NCBI GenBank assembly: GCA_920105625.2
Contig: OV050030.1
Span: forward strand, 163,255,863 to 163,319,862
Source: Clusia tigrina
Taxonomy: Eukaryota > Arthropoda > Insecta > Diptera > Clusiidae
Length of the DNA: 64,000 nt
Direction: 5' to 3'
Part shown: piece after piece, positions 48,054 through 58,568 of the stretch
How positions within the stretch are numbered: position 1 is the stretch's first letter
How the letters are laid out: each line of letters starts with the position of its first letter
Position numbers and translations under genes: made by a program
The notes under the pieces: model-generated
Told to the model about the DNA's origin: nothing
The model's database searches: none
Seen by the model: the letters and a program-made list of their open reading frames with translations, nothing else

Positions 48054-49270
48054 CGATGTCTGACAAGAGTACTTTGTCGGAGTCTTCTACTTCAGCGGTC
48101 AGTTTTAGCGCTGTTAGGTTGATGGCATTGATATCTTCGCTTTCGACAGCTAGAACGCTGACTTCGGCTGTCGGCCTCTCGCTCCTGACCACTTCTTCTG
48201 CCACCTCATTTAGGATCTCCTTTGCTTCGCTGAGTTTTGCTCAGGTATGGCCACTGCATCTGGAGGATTATCTATTACACGTCCTTTGTGTAGATGGACG
48301 GGGATCTTGCCAAATCTGTAGGCCACTCTACAATCCTTGGTACTGATCGCTTCCAGCGATTGGTCATCAATGCTGATCGTTAACAGCTTGCCGTTCTTCT
48401 CGTCCTTGCTACTGAAGATTCTCCAGTCCCCTTCCAACCAGATAGCTGGGTAACGTCGTCTTCACCCATAATGCAACTGCATCGGTGGAACAATCGATCA
48501 GGATGAAGCCTGGTCGAAAGTGGATGCCCTCAAATTCCAGTTCGGTTTCAGAACCCTTGAACATTTCGTCCATAAATAAACTTTCGAGTTGCCCCTGCTC
48601 CTCACGCGAAAGGATGACCTCCGGGAAGGACTTTGGTATTACAGCCAGACTAACGCCTTTGGTGACGCTTGGCGTAACTGACACCCGCCTTCCTGGTGGC
48701 CGCCTCTGGTTTCGGTGCAGGTTTTGGCAAACTTCTCTTCATGGAAACCCCTGGTGCAGTATCACAAGCCCTGCTTTTTTTCGCGGAGTTACCCTCAGTT
48801 GGACTGATTTCAATAGCGCCCCTTTTCCTTACGGCAGATGTGCTCTTAGCGCGATTGAGCACTTTCTATTCGGATTCTTCGGGCGTTAAGCCCTTGTTGA
48901 GATAGCACAGATGCCATTTAGTACCCGCCCCACTCAAACCTGTACTTTTCCTGGCAACGCCGAAGCCGGGAAGCTGCCTCGTCTGTTCAGTAGTCGTCGA
49001 GGGCTATGTATTTGTGGCCTTGGATGTCGAAGCACCCTCAGCACCCACAGTGCCCCGAATTTCCTTCCGTTTCACGGGTCCAGTTGCCGTCCGTGGCGCA
49101 GGCGCCGAGTTGTTATCTCTGTTACCTTTGCCCTCCGTCTGTCCTCTCCGGTTAGGAGATAGAACGTGGCGCTCAGTATTGAGAACATTACGTTCCAACT
49201 GATTCGCCAGTTGAGTTGCAGAATGTGTACCTGCTAGTTTATTGATTTTATTTAAATCTGGTTTTTCCAT
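48004..49270 (-). pseudogene. LINE copy B ORF1 (DUF4780-like)
   Basis: ATG at 49270 gives an Asn/Lys/Arg-rich N-terminus (about 90 codons). A frameshift near 49005-48890 is followed by the basic stretch (48862-48650), the core (48684-48409) and the acidic C-terminus (48204-48004). A 1-bp deletion near 48447, not present in copy A, changes the frame at the end of the core. Confidence 0.72.
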
Positions 49271-49640
49271 ATTTAATCCCACGAGTGTGGGGGAAAGAAG
49301 GATAGCCGTGTCATAGCCCCCAGTAATACGGTAAGCCCATGATTACTCACTGAGGCGGGCAGGTATCTGTGCGGTGCGATGTTAGACTACAGTATGATAA
49401 CCCCTAACTGCAAACATTAAACCGATGGACGCGTGCTATCCCGGTTTAGGGGTTGTGTTTAACGACCACCCAGCCGTGTACCTAATTTTTTTCTAACGTC
49501 TCCAGGATAACCCCTCCATCATGGGTGACCCTACCAGATTGCATAAGCAGTCCGATGGCACTGCCCCGCCTTTAACCGCAATCCAATAAGGAAGTGAGCC
49601 GCAGTTAATACATTCAGATCATCAGGGCTCTCTGAAATTG

Positions 49641-49927
49641 GACAAATGAGACGTGAGTTTAATACAGCTGATATTTGGCATATAAGGTTGCATAGTTCTT
49701 TGAAATATAATATTTAAGCCTACTACTGTAGAAATTAAATTTAACAGTTTTGATGGCCGCCTCACAGAGGCACTCAAAATGTTGAAAAATTAGGTTGTAT
49801 TGGTTTGGATTTACACACACGGATCTAATACTTTTATTGATTATGCATCTAATACATTTATTCCGGCATATGCGACCACCTAAAGGCCATATAGTAAACG
49901 AATTGCAGAAATTTTGTAATGGAAATG
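49641..49927. other. Boundary sequence between LINE copy B and Bel/Pao 2
   Basis: About 290 bp; the right part may be degenerate Bel pol continuing from 49928 on the minus strand. No readable gene. Confidence 0.3.
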
Positions 49928-50386
49928 TTATATCAAAGCATTTGTAACAGGGTGCTCTTGAGGCAGGATTATCGGATGCTTGGGTTCAAATTCAAGGTTT
50001 AAATGTTGCAGTCGCACTTTTACTCGCATTAACCCAAAATCATTTAAAAATGGAGTAAGAGAGCAAATATTACTTGATGATGCGACTGAACCACCAGCTT
50101 TAAGTATTCTGTATTCTGGGAAGCACCTCTGCTGTATGATTCGAAGCTGCAAATTTGTGCCCTCGAGTAACTGAACCCTTTCGCTCTTTATCGCGCGATA
50201 TAAATTTGTAGATATAACCCAACACCCGTTGCAGTTTTCCAAAAGAGTTGTTAAATTTGCATGGCAAAGATAAATCCAAGTTTGAGACCAAAAATAAAAT
50301 ATTTTTTCGTCTTTCTGGTAAGTGCTTAACATAATTTGAGCATAATTGCCAATTATTCCGATATCCTTAGAGAAATGGAGGGTCAT
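49928..50386 (-). pseudogene. pol: Bel/Pao element 2, pol fragment before integrase
   Basis: 152 open codons. The last 60 match the conserved stretch just before the Bel/Pao integrase zinc finger (SLTPFLNDFGLMRV, then HPIILPQEHPVTNALI); the first part is less certain. RT is absent. It lies next to a + strand LINE, beyond which Bel/Pao gag resumes at 54570-55440 in the same orientation, so both probably belong to one split element. Confidence 0.75.
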
Positions 50387-50999
50387 GCTGAAAGAGAGTA
50401 GATTTTAATAATTGCGGTTGAGTAGTTCCTCTAGGGGTGTAGGTAGATCGCCTCCACGCGGTGCACCGTGGGTAACGCTAAATGGTCTACACTCCCTGCT
50501 GTTTTCTTGCACGGGAGTTCAGTAGAACCAATTGGCACAACCCCGATATTTCGTCCCTGGACTTCTTTCTGGACCAACGTCCTTATTCAGAATGCCCTGG
50601 GCTGGTAGCTGTAATTTTCTGGACCTAGCTGTCTTTTGGCAGGGTAGCACCAAGGTAGAACTTTAGTGTGAACGGCTCCAGTCTAAGGTTGCAGCTGCCC
50701 CAGTCCCGTTAAAACCCTGGCAGGCCTCAAAGTACGTTCGACGTCTGTTACCGTTAAGTTTGTAGTGTGGGTTCTGTTGAGTGGAACTTCCTGACCACTT
50801 GACCCCATAAAGGCTCGCATGGCCTCCCTGCTTGCATATATAAACCTTGGACCAATTATAGTGACCACAAGTTCGGACTGAGATACCGGCTTCGAGTGGA
50901 GACCTTTTTACATGGACACAACAACAAAAACTAAAAACACAAATACAAACAAAAACAAAAATTCCGCGCATAAAGATCCTCAAAACCCTGGCTAGGCAA

Positions 51000-52120
51000 A
51001 TGCCCACTATGGTGACACCCCCGCCGTTGCTTCGAAGTCAAGCAGCATAAGCACTGGGCCTTCAACAAACACCACAGCTTCGGCGAATAAGCCATTCAAT
51101 AGCTCTACGCTGGCTCCTCAGCCGCTACCAAGGTATTGATTCACAAACCAGCAGCAGACGCTCCGCCAAAGCCCTTTTCAGCAAACGCCTCAATATTGCC
51201 TCACAAGTTGATGGAAACTGCTCATAGTACCGCTCCTCCTTCAGGTGCACCTGCCAACGTTAACCCCAATACAAGGGCGTACAGGACGCATAGAGCGGCT
51301 TACCGTATTTTGACGAAGTTTAACGCTACAGTACCCTCTCAACTGTAACAATACGACAAGGGCCAACTTGAGCGGGCAAAGGCACACACTGATGTGCGTA
51401 TCCCCTCCTCCACTGCACAAGCAGCAGGTAATTTCAAGAGGCAGAGATCAGCCGATCGACCTGGTCAATCCACCCAAAGCATCCATAAGCGCGTAAGGCT
51501 GGCTAACCCCAAGCGTAAGCTCTCGAATCCGCTTAGCGAGATTGTGAAAGAGATGTTCACATGGGCTGTGGTCGACGCTGCCAATGTCGATGGGATCATA
51601 ACTCCTTCCAATTGGAGAATGGTCGAACTGGCGGTGTTACCAATTTTCGTTGAGGTCATGTCCCTCATCCCTAGTCCTTTAGCCAGCTGCCGTGACGCAG
51701 TGTGCTATCATATAAAAATCATGTCTTGCTCGGACCAACGCTCTGGACCTGTATAAGGTGGCAATCAATAGGGTAGGTGAGATCTGAGCAGGTGCAAAGC
51801 TCAATGCGGTACCTTTAAACCAGGTTCCCCAACGGCCTCGGTGCAAAACCTAGCTTCCTACCTAGCTCTCTGAGCCTGAAGCAATCTTGAAGATCCTCAA
51901 GCTCAGCAATACCGATCTTCCCACCGATGGCTGCAAGGTCGCGAAAGTTGGTGACCCTAAAGGCACTTTGCGTGAGGTCACCATCATTTTGAACGAGCAA
52001 TCGCTTGCTCCCATCAACACCCGCGAGGGTGATTAACTATGGTATTGGAGCCATCACTCTCCGCATCTACAAGTGCGATGCCCTTGCCCCCCGACAGCCT
52101 CCCCTAGCTGGTGTTGTCCC
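51000..52120 (+). pseudogene. LINE C ORF1 (DUF4780-like)
   Basis: A Pro/Ala/Ser-rich N-terminal part (51136-51348), a helical block (51394-51756) and a conserved core in shifted frames (51880-52090: LREVTIILNEQSL and IGAITLRIYKCDA) resemble ORF1 of the minus-strand LINE. At least three frameshifts. Confidence 0.65.
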
Positions 52121-52144
52121 ACAAGCCATTGCCAATGAGCCTAG

Positions 52145-53460
52145 TTGCTCAGGCCCTGTCCTCACTCCATTAGCGACAATTTGAGTATGTGCTCCGAGAC
52201 TACCAGATGCAGCCGCTTCTCCACTTCCGAACTGGTCGGAGAATTCTTCGACCACATGGACACTGATGCGGCTAAAAGTCACCTTGAGTGGTCCATTCAA
52301 ATATTTAATCCATACAAGTCTCCCGGGCCAGACAGCATCATTCCTGCCGACATCCAAAATGGGGAAGAGATTATCCTCCCATGGCTGCTACAAATATATA
52401 ATGCAAGCCTCAGATTGCAATATATTCCCTTACGCTGGCGCACGGCTCGGGTCGTCTTCATCTCGAAAGTTGGGAAGGCCTCTCACACCAAACCTAAGGA
52501 TGACAGACCCATAATTTAACATCCTCTCTTCTTAAACTTTTAGAAAGAGCTCTTGACCTGCATATCAGAACATCGATCAACCCTTATTTTCTCTCTGTAT
52601 CTCAACACGCCTACTCTAAAAGCAAATCGGTTGAAACAGCGCTTCATTTTCTCATTTCTCAAGTTGACAGGTCCTTGGAGTTCAAGGACTTCACACTTGC
52701 AATATTTCTGGATATCGAGGGAGCATTCAACAAATTATGCCCCAACGCTGTCATTTCCACAACTCAATAATCTTAACCCTCAGGCCTTCTTAAATTTATA
52801 GAGTTTCTACTAAAATCTGGAAGCATCACTTCCACGATCGGCAGTGCCCAATCAAGGAGTGGGTTAGCAGGGGCACGCCACAAAGGGGTGTTTCATCACA
52901 CCTCCTCTGGAACCTGGCAGTTAACACACTACTGGTGAGATTTGAATCTATTGGATGCAAAGTGATAGCCTATCCGGACGACATAGCAATCGCGGCATCC
53001 GGCAAATTCCCCCCAACACTTTCTGGAAAACTTAAATATTCACTTTCTATTGTGTCGAACTGGTGACGTGAATTCGAACTTGGGGATAACCCATCCAAAA
53101 TTGAGGCTTTGCTTTCCACTAGGAAGCACAAAATTCCAAGGTTTACAATGCCTAGTCTAAACGGTACTCCGCTCTCTTTGAGCACACACGTTAAGTAGTT
53201 AGGCCTGATTCTCGACCCAAAGCTTTTTTGGAAAGCCAATCTAGCTGAGAGGGCACGTAAGGCAACAAGCGCTATATACTGCTGTAAAAGAGCAGTTGGT
53301 GCACGATGTGCTCTGGCTCTACACGGTAATCATTGAACCCAACCTGTTATACGGGTCGGTCTTTTCGTGGCAATCTCTCGAAAAAACATGCAATATCAAA
53401 CCCCTCGACCCCTGCAATATCAAGACTCGTTCATGAATGTTGAACATCTTTAAATGGGAT
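52145..53460 (+). pseudogene. LINE C reverse transcriptase
   Basis: 52190-52519 reads through the fingers (NPYKSPGPDSIIPADIQ, WRTARVVFISKVGKASH). Later pieces include FLDIEGAFN (about 52705) and the active site, which reads YPDD instead of YADD (about 52973). Multiple frameshifts. Confidence 0.78.
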
Positions 53461-53476
53461 CGCAAGTTACTCTCGT

Positions 53477-54028
53477 GTGCACCTAGTCTGGGTTCCCGGA
53501 CATAGCGAAATCCCGGGAAAATGCGAGGCGGACGAGCTTGCCAAGGCAGGCACGCTAATGCACGAAATTCAGCCTTCCGTAAATATCGGCATCCCCCTGG
53601 CAAGAGCCAAGCTCGATATCAAACGGAAATATCTGGCCGACGCCTACAAATCCTGGGCTGACGAGGAATCCTGCCTCACGGCTAGACTAACTTGGGCAAG
53701 AATGAATAAAAACAGAACCAATCAACTTCCTCGACTTGATGCCGTATCACTGTGGATAACTGTGTCGGTTGTGACAGGATACTGCATACTGGGACAGCAC
53801 TCAGAAAGACTGGGCCTGCTTTCAATCGATTTTTGCCGAGGCTGTGACTCCGAGGCGGAGGAGGATGAGACGGTTTTCCACTTCTTATGCCACTGCCCAT
53901 CCTTGAGCAGAAGAAGAATTCGCACCATTGGTGCCTCATTTCTTGAAAGCCTGACAGAGCTGTCATCCATTAATATTAGGGACATAGCAAGGTCTATCAA
54001 ACTATCAGGATGGTTTCCTACAATATGA
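53477..54028 (+). pseudogene. LINE C RNase H end and C-terminal zinc knuckle
   Basis: 183 open codons: LVWVPGHSEIPGKCEADELAKAG is the last RNase H block (its catalytic start lies in damaged sequence upstream), followed by a linker and CRGC...H.LCHC, the terminal zinc knuckle seen in this LINE group. Confidence 0.82.
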
Positions 54029-54210
54029 TTGGGAGTCGTGCCTTGTTGGCGCTGTCCTTGCGCTGACTATCACCACCCCAAGTGAGGGAATTTTTCAGTC
54101 AGTGCTTGAACGGCGCCACACCGTGGTATCACAATGGGCCATTATGAGTGGTAAAGTGTGCTTTTGACAAACTAGGTGGCCAACCTTCTACCTACCTAGT
54201 TCCATTGTGA

Positions 54211-54569
54211 AATTTCATGCCTGAAATTAGATATTGAACTTTGTATACCCGAATACAAATACTGTGTTGTTTGATGGGTCTTTTTGTACCCACGGTGAGG
54301 CAAAAAATATGTTGGCATACCATAATAATTATTATCAGTTAGTGACATATGACTCAACTCTATATATTATTTTACAAATGAAGAGTACTGAATTCGTAAA
54401 TGAGGATTTCGAAGAAGTTTTCTTTCTAGAGACCTAAAATGCGTCAATGCTTGTTGGTATGATTCACTAAGATGGTCTATATAATGTTTTGTGGAACGGC
54501 GTAGGGATTAATCGCCAGAACTTAAGCGTTTAATATTGTTACTAAAATGATATTCACATTGGGAAGCCT
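54211..54569. other. Junction between LINE C and Bel/Pao 2
   Basis: A + strand frame at 54234-54437 (67 codons) is unrecognised. The region may be degenerate Bel/Pao protease-to-RT sequence on the minus strand. Confidence 0.25.
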
Positions 54570-55440
54570 CTTTGGTGCCCTTGAGCTCGGAATCAACAAA
54601 ATGCTTTATTTCCCATAATTATGACAGTTTGATCTGCGAAAAGACTCGTTTCTCCAGTCCCAAACACCAGAGTAGTTGATTTGGTTATTTTAAGTTGTAG
54701 CTGACTGACAGCGCGCTTTGGTTTTTAGAAATGCTAGGGCAGCAGGAAGAAATATAAAGTCCTCAGGCAAAGAGTTAGGTTTAGGTGCTGTTGAGACAAA
54801 AGCCAATTGCACGTTGGGGGCAGATATGTTCGAAAAGTTGCTAGTGCAGAAGCGGAATAAGGAGGGTCAATAAGATGAAAATGGAGTAATGTATGATGGT
54901 TAGCTCAGCATTGCTTGCAGCAAACAGATTTACAATTTTTAATGTTATGCCCTCGTTTTAAACAATTTATGCAGAGTTGCAGCTGTTTACTCTCTTTAAA
55001 ATATAATGAAAGGGATAAATTCTGAAATAGCGAACATGATGTAATTATATGTTCCATTGCACCGCAAAATGCACAAGGTTGCTTTGAAAATCTCCTTAAT
55101 GTGTGTCTTAAATTGGATACGTTTAATATCGAATCTGGATTTCAGCAAAGTTTCCGCATTATTATAACATTGGTCATTTATGGCCTCCAGCGCTGTTCCT
55201 CCCAAACATGATTTTTAATACTGGTTTTTTTCTACGCCCTTCGAATTTTGGTGATTATCAATGGTTTCAAGCATTCAAAAAATTGGCATCGAGCATTACT
55301 CTCAATTTCGTCACGATCCTCTAACTCAAATTGATATTGAACGCCTTCAAACTACTCCTCCATCCGGCCAAGCTGAACCAACTTGATAGATAAAAGAGAT
55401 TCGTCAGAAGAAATATATTCAGTTTTTATTTTCTGTTTGT
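54570..55440 (-). pseudogene. gag: Bel/Pao element 2, gag and start of protease
   Basis: Minus-strand reading: an acidic N-terminal piece (about 55390), the capsid block GGTALEAINDQC...LLKSRFDIKR (55205-55100), then zinc knuckles CAFCGAMEH...C and CINCLKRGHNIKNC with a following HHTLLH (about 55085-54880) and a likely protease lead-in (FLPAALAFLKTK, about 54770). Stops and shifts are frequent. Confidence 0.75.
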
Positions 55441-56328
55441 AAAACCACTGGTTTTCATACCGAGTGGCGACCTTTTTTCGACATTGGCATGATACTCTTT
55501 TAATACAAGCAAAAAAATAAAAATAAATATTAGCGTAATACCAAAGAGCACCACTGCCGAAAGTACCCGAATTACGACATGTGAACAACGAAAAATACCG
55601 ACAACGGAAAGTGCAGCGACAACGGAAAGTAATTTGGGAAAACCCACAACCGATATGCCCGAAACTGTAAATCTGTGCTACTGCATATACCTATGGAAGT
55701 AAATTGCACTAAAATGAAGCATATGTTTAAATGCACACATTTAAAGAATATATGCAACCAAATGGTCCAACTCAAAAAATGTCTATAAATCTCACAGCCA
55801 AATTAATATGAGAAAGCACAATTCCAATATACATACATATATAACTTTCTAATATTTGTAATATTTGCGACAAACTAAAAATTCCAAAACAGTGTGGCGA
55901 ATAAAAACCATTTATATGGTCACGTGTAGCGGCAACGAAAAGTAATGTAGGATAATCGAAAACTGTTATCTTCCAAAATTCGATCTCGAAATTTATATGC
56001 CTGCAAACTAGTTAAGTATGTATATATGAAAATTATAATACAAGTTAACACCATTTACGCTATTAACTCATAAATCTACCTGGCCTTTAATCAAATACCT
56101 GCAACGATGCAACACGCGCAAGCATAGTTATGATGACGAAAGATCTACGCCACTTCCCGTGGGAAGCCTCCGTAACAATTTCTACATGATCACAACGGTT
56201 TAGAGCTACGTAGGATAGAATTAAGTTCTCAGTTGTGAATTTGCATTTTAAAAACAAAGATGTGGCCTGCCAGCAACTAAAAATATAAATTGGTTTTTTT
56301 TTGTCTTTGCAGCAAAATATAATTTAAT
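55441..56328. other. Unassigned; right part should contain the 5' LTR of Gypsy D
   Basis: CAACGGAAAGT-type repeats occur at about 55602-55631 and again, diverged, near 55930. The sequence just before the primer-binding site at 56329 must be the end of the 5' LTR; its start is not determined because no second copy exists in the window. Confidence 0.35.
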
Positions 56329-56346
56329 TGGCGCCCGAGCAAAAGA
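56329..56346 (+). promoter_or_regulatory. Primer-binding site of Gypsy D
   Basis: TGGCGCCCGAGCAAAAGA follows an AT-rich LTR end. The TGGCGCCCG core is the retroviral-type tRNA 3' end complement. Confidence 0.7.
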
Positions 56347-56943
56347 TCGGTACAGGAGAGTGAAACGCAGAACGGTTGCTGCCAAAGTAAAAGTGAAGTG
56401 AAAAAACAGTAAATAAAGGGAACGTGTCAAGTTGTCCTTAAATTAAGACAAGTGCAAAGAGCCAACCCAAGAATTATTGCAAACTGGATCACCACTGGAG
56501 CAACACTTCACCTGACCGATAAAAAAAGGTAGTAGAAGAAAGCCAAAAACTTCAATCAACAGCAGTACCACACAAAGGAATATTCAACATAAAATGAAGA
56601 GTTATATTTTCAAGTAAGTAAAATTTAACTACTATATTTAGGGATACGTATAATAATTAATATTAAGATTATTTTTTCTATTGTGTTGAAATTGTTTGCT
56701 TGTAATATAGCTAAATATAATAATCTGGCAACATCCGTCTTAAGGTAAATGATCACATTTTTCTTTTCTCTTCTTACTTCTTACTTCTTACTTTTGTAAC
56801 ATTCTGTATAATTTAGTTCTGAATAAAAACTTTAACTTCGAACATTACTAAAATCCCAACATATTGTAATAAGACACAGAAAAAAATATACTTATAACAT
56901 ATTGTATAAAAGAATATAAACAAAAATAATACAAATATTGAAG

Positions 56944-57125
56944 CTGCGATTCACCAAACCGGTCCAGTTTATAAAAAATTAAATAATATCGAATGAAATA
57001 TATAAGGGCTTATATCTGCCAATAAAAATACTAAAGACAAACCGCGATTCACCGTCAAGGGACCCTCCGGTTTATAACAAAATCTCAATCCTGCGATTCA
57101 CCACAAAAGGGACCCTCTAGGATAG
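56944..57125 (+). repeat. Three CTGCGATTCACC repeats in the Gypsy D leader
   Basis: C(T/C)GCGATTCACC at 56944, 57042 and 57091; the first two are each followed by an AAACCGGTCC- or GGGACCCTCCGG-like block and GTTTATAA, the third by GGGACCCTCTAGG. They lie between the primer site and gag. Clustered leader repeats in some Gypsy elements bind insulator proteins; any such role here is inference. Confidence 0.75.
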
Positions 57126-57253
57126 AAGAGATTTAAAAATGAAAAAATACAAAAATGTGATCATAATACTTACCTTTTTTATTTGTTAGTAGTACATACA
57201 AATTATTGAAACACAAAATTTAAAATAAAGGGAAACATTTGAATAAGAATAAT

Positions 57254-58568
57254 GTCAAATCCAAATAACTTAATTAGACATCCTGTGCTAAGTAATACCA
57301 ACCCATCCCATCCACTACCCCCAATCCTGCATACGAGTATATCACACAAGCATCGCCGGAATTAGCGAATCTAATAAAAGACTTAGTAGGTCAAATGTTA
57401 CACACACACGGACGAAATATCATCCAGAATATAATAAGAGAGAACACATCTCCAATACCAATAACTGACCAAACATATGTTGAACGTTTTAGAGACAATC
57501 TATCGGACATGGATAAAATTATAGATGTAGTTTGGGGAATTTGGTTGGAAAAAAAGCACTGAACGTATTTTAAAAATTTATGAAAATTAGACAGGTTTTC
57601 CAAAATAATTTGGATATTTAAATGTTATAAGAAATAAAATAACACGGAAAGCTGATGCGGTACTCGAGTCATACAATACTCCATTGAATTGTGAAGCAAT
57701 TTCCAAATGCTTAACTGTACACTATGCAGATAAAAGGGACCTCAGTACTTTAGAATACCAGATGAGGTGCCTTATCCGAGAACGCCAGTCAATACAAAAT
57801 GTCTATGCTCAAGTATAATCTTATCTTTAATTATTCCTTAATAAAATTTCTTGTATAGAGATAAGCTTCGAATCCACAGAACTCCTTTCAAAAACATACC
57901 GAGAAGAAACATTATACACTTTGGTGAGAGGACTTTCGGGAGATCTTACAGGACTATTAGGAATGAAAGAACCGTATGATTTACCTAAAGCCCCACACCT
58001 ATGACTTATATTAGAACAAAGAGTCGTCATCAAAACCCACCTTATAGATTAGATAAGCCATATTTCCCCACTTTCCCCACGACAATATTTCCAAAGACAA
58101 ACGCAAAATTACACACAGACTCCTCAACAACAATTGCATCCAGAACTCGCATATATGCCACGAATGCTATAAACATATTCACCGAATGCACACCGACCCC
58201 AACAATTTATGCAACGAACCTATCAACCAATCCCTATAATAATCCATCAGCAAAAACTGTTACCGAAGCCAGAACCAATGGATATAGACACAAGCATCAG
58301 AAAAAACGCGGTAAATTACGCCAACCGACCAAACTTCCGATATGGTGGAAAACGACATGAAAGACCCAATACGAACTTTTCAAACCCCCCTTTTAAAATA
58401 CAAAGAAATTTTCACATAAGTAGCTCCCAAGGAAACCCAGAATATTTTAATCGCTCTCTTAAAGAACCAAACTACTACGAGCGTTACGAACTACATTTTT
58501 CTGATTATAACCACAGTTCAAACCATCATGAAACTCTCGATATAACGGACTTTAATTATTTAGAATGA
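57254..58568 (+). pseudogene. gag: Gypsy D gag
   Basis: ATG at 57254; frameshifts near 57340, 57545 and 57820 divide it. Readable blocks: VERFRDNLSD (about 57480), TLEYQMRCLIRERQS (about 57755), TYREETLYTLVRGLSG (about 57895), and a Pro/Gln/Asn-rich tail with EPMDIDTSIR (about 58275) and an acidic end DITDFNYLE at 58568. No CCHC knuckle. The tail overlaps the pol start by 4 bp. Confidence 0.72.

Larger units (their letters stand above)
43846..48865. repeat. Head-to-tail tandem duplication of about 2.5 kb within the LINE
   Basis: 43846-46352 and 46355-48865 are near identical at a constant offset of 2514 bp (2513 beyond a 1-bp deletion near 48447). The duplicated unit runs from mid-RT back into ORF1. 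At the junction (46349-46358) ORF1 sequence ending CACTTTCT passes directly into RT sequence ACAGGAGTGC with almost no shared bases. Both copies carry the same TAA after the endonuclease and the same RT frameshift, so the duplication happened after inactivation. Confidence 0.92.
46353..49640 (-). mobile_element. I/LOA-type LINE, copy B (5' part)
   Basis: 5' UTR (about 49640-49271), ORF1 from ATG 49270 and ORF2 to mid-RT, cut at 46353. Together with copy A it represents one LINE insertion enlarged by the tandem duplication. The 5' terminus near 49620-49640 is approximate. Confidence 0.82.
50400..54210 (+). mobile_element. I/LOA-type LINE C (+ strand), endonuclease deleted
   Basis: GC-richer than its surroundings. 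5' UTR-like sequence (50400-51000), ORF1, RT and RNase H follow on the + strand. ORF1 passes almost directly into RT at about 52150, so the endonuclease is missing. Related to but clearly different from the LINE at 41.8-49.6 kb. The 3' end at about 54210 is approximate. Confidence 0.75.

Noticed and set aside
53682..54000. Minus-strand frames opposite the LINE C RNase H
   Set aside because: Shadow frames of a recognisable coding region.
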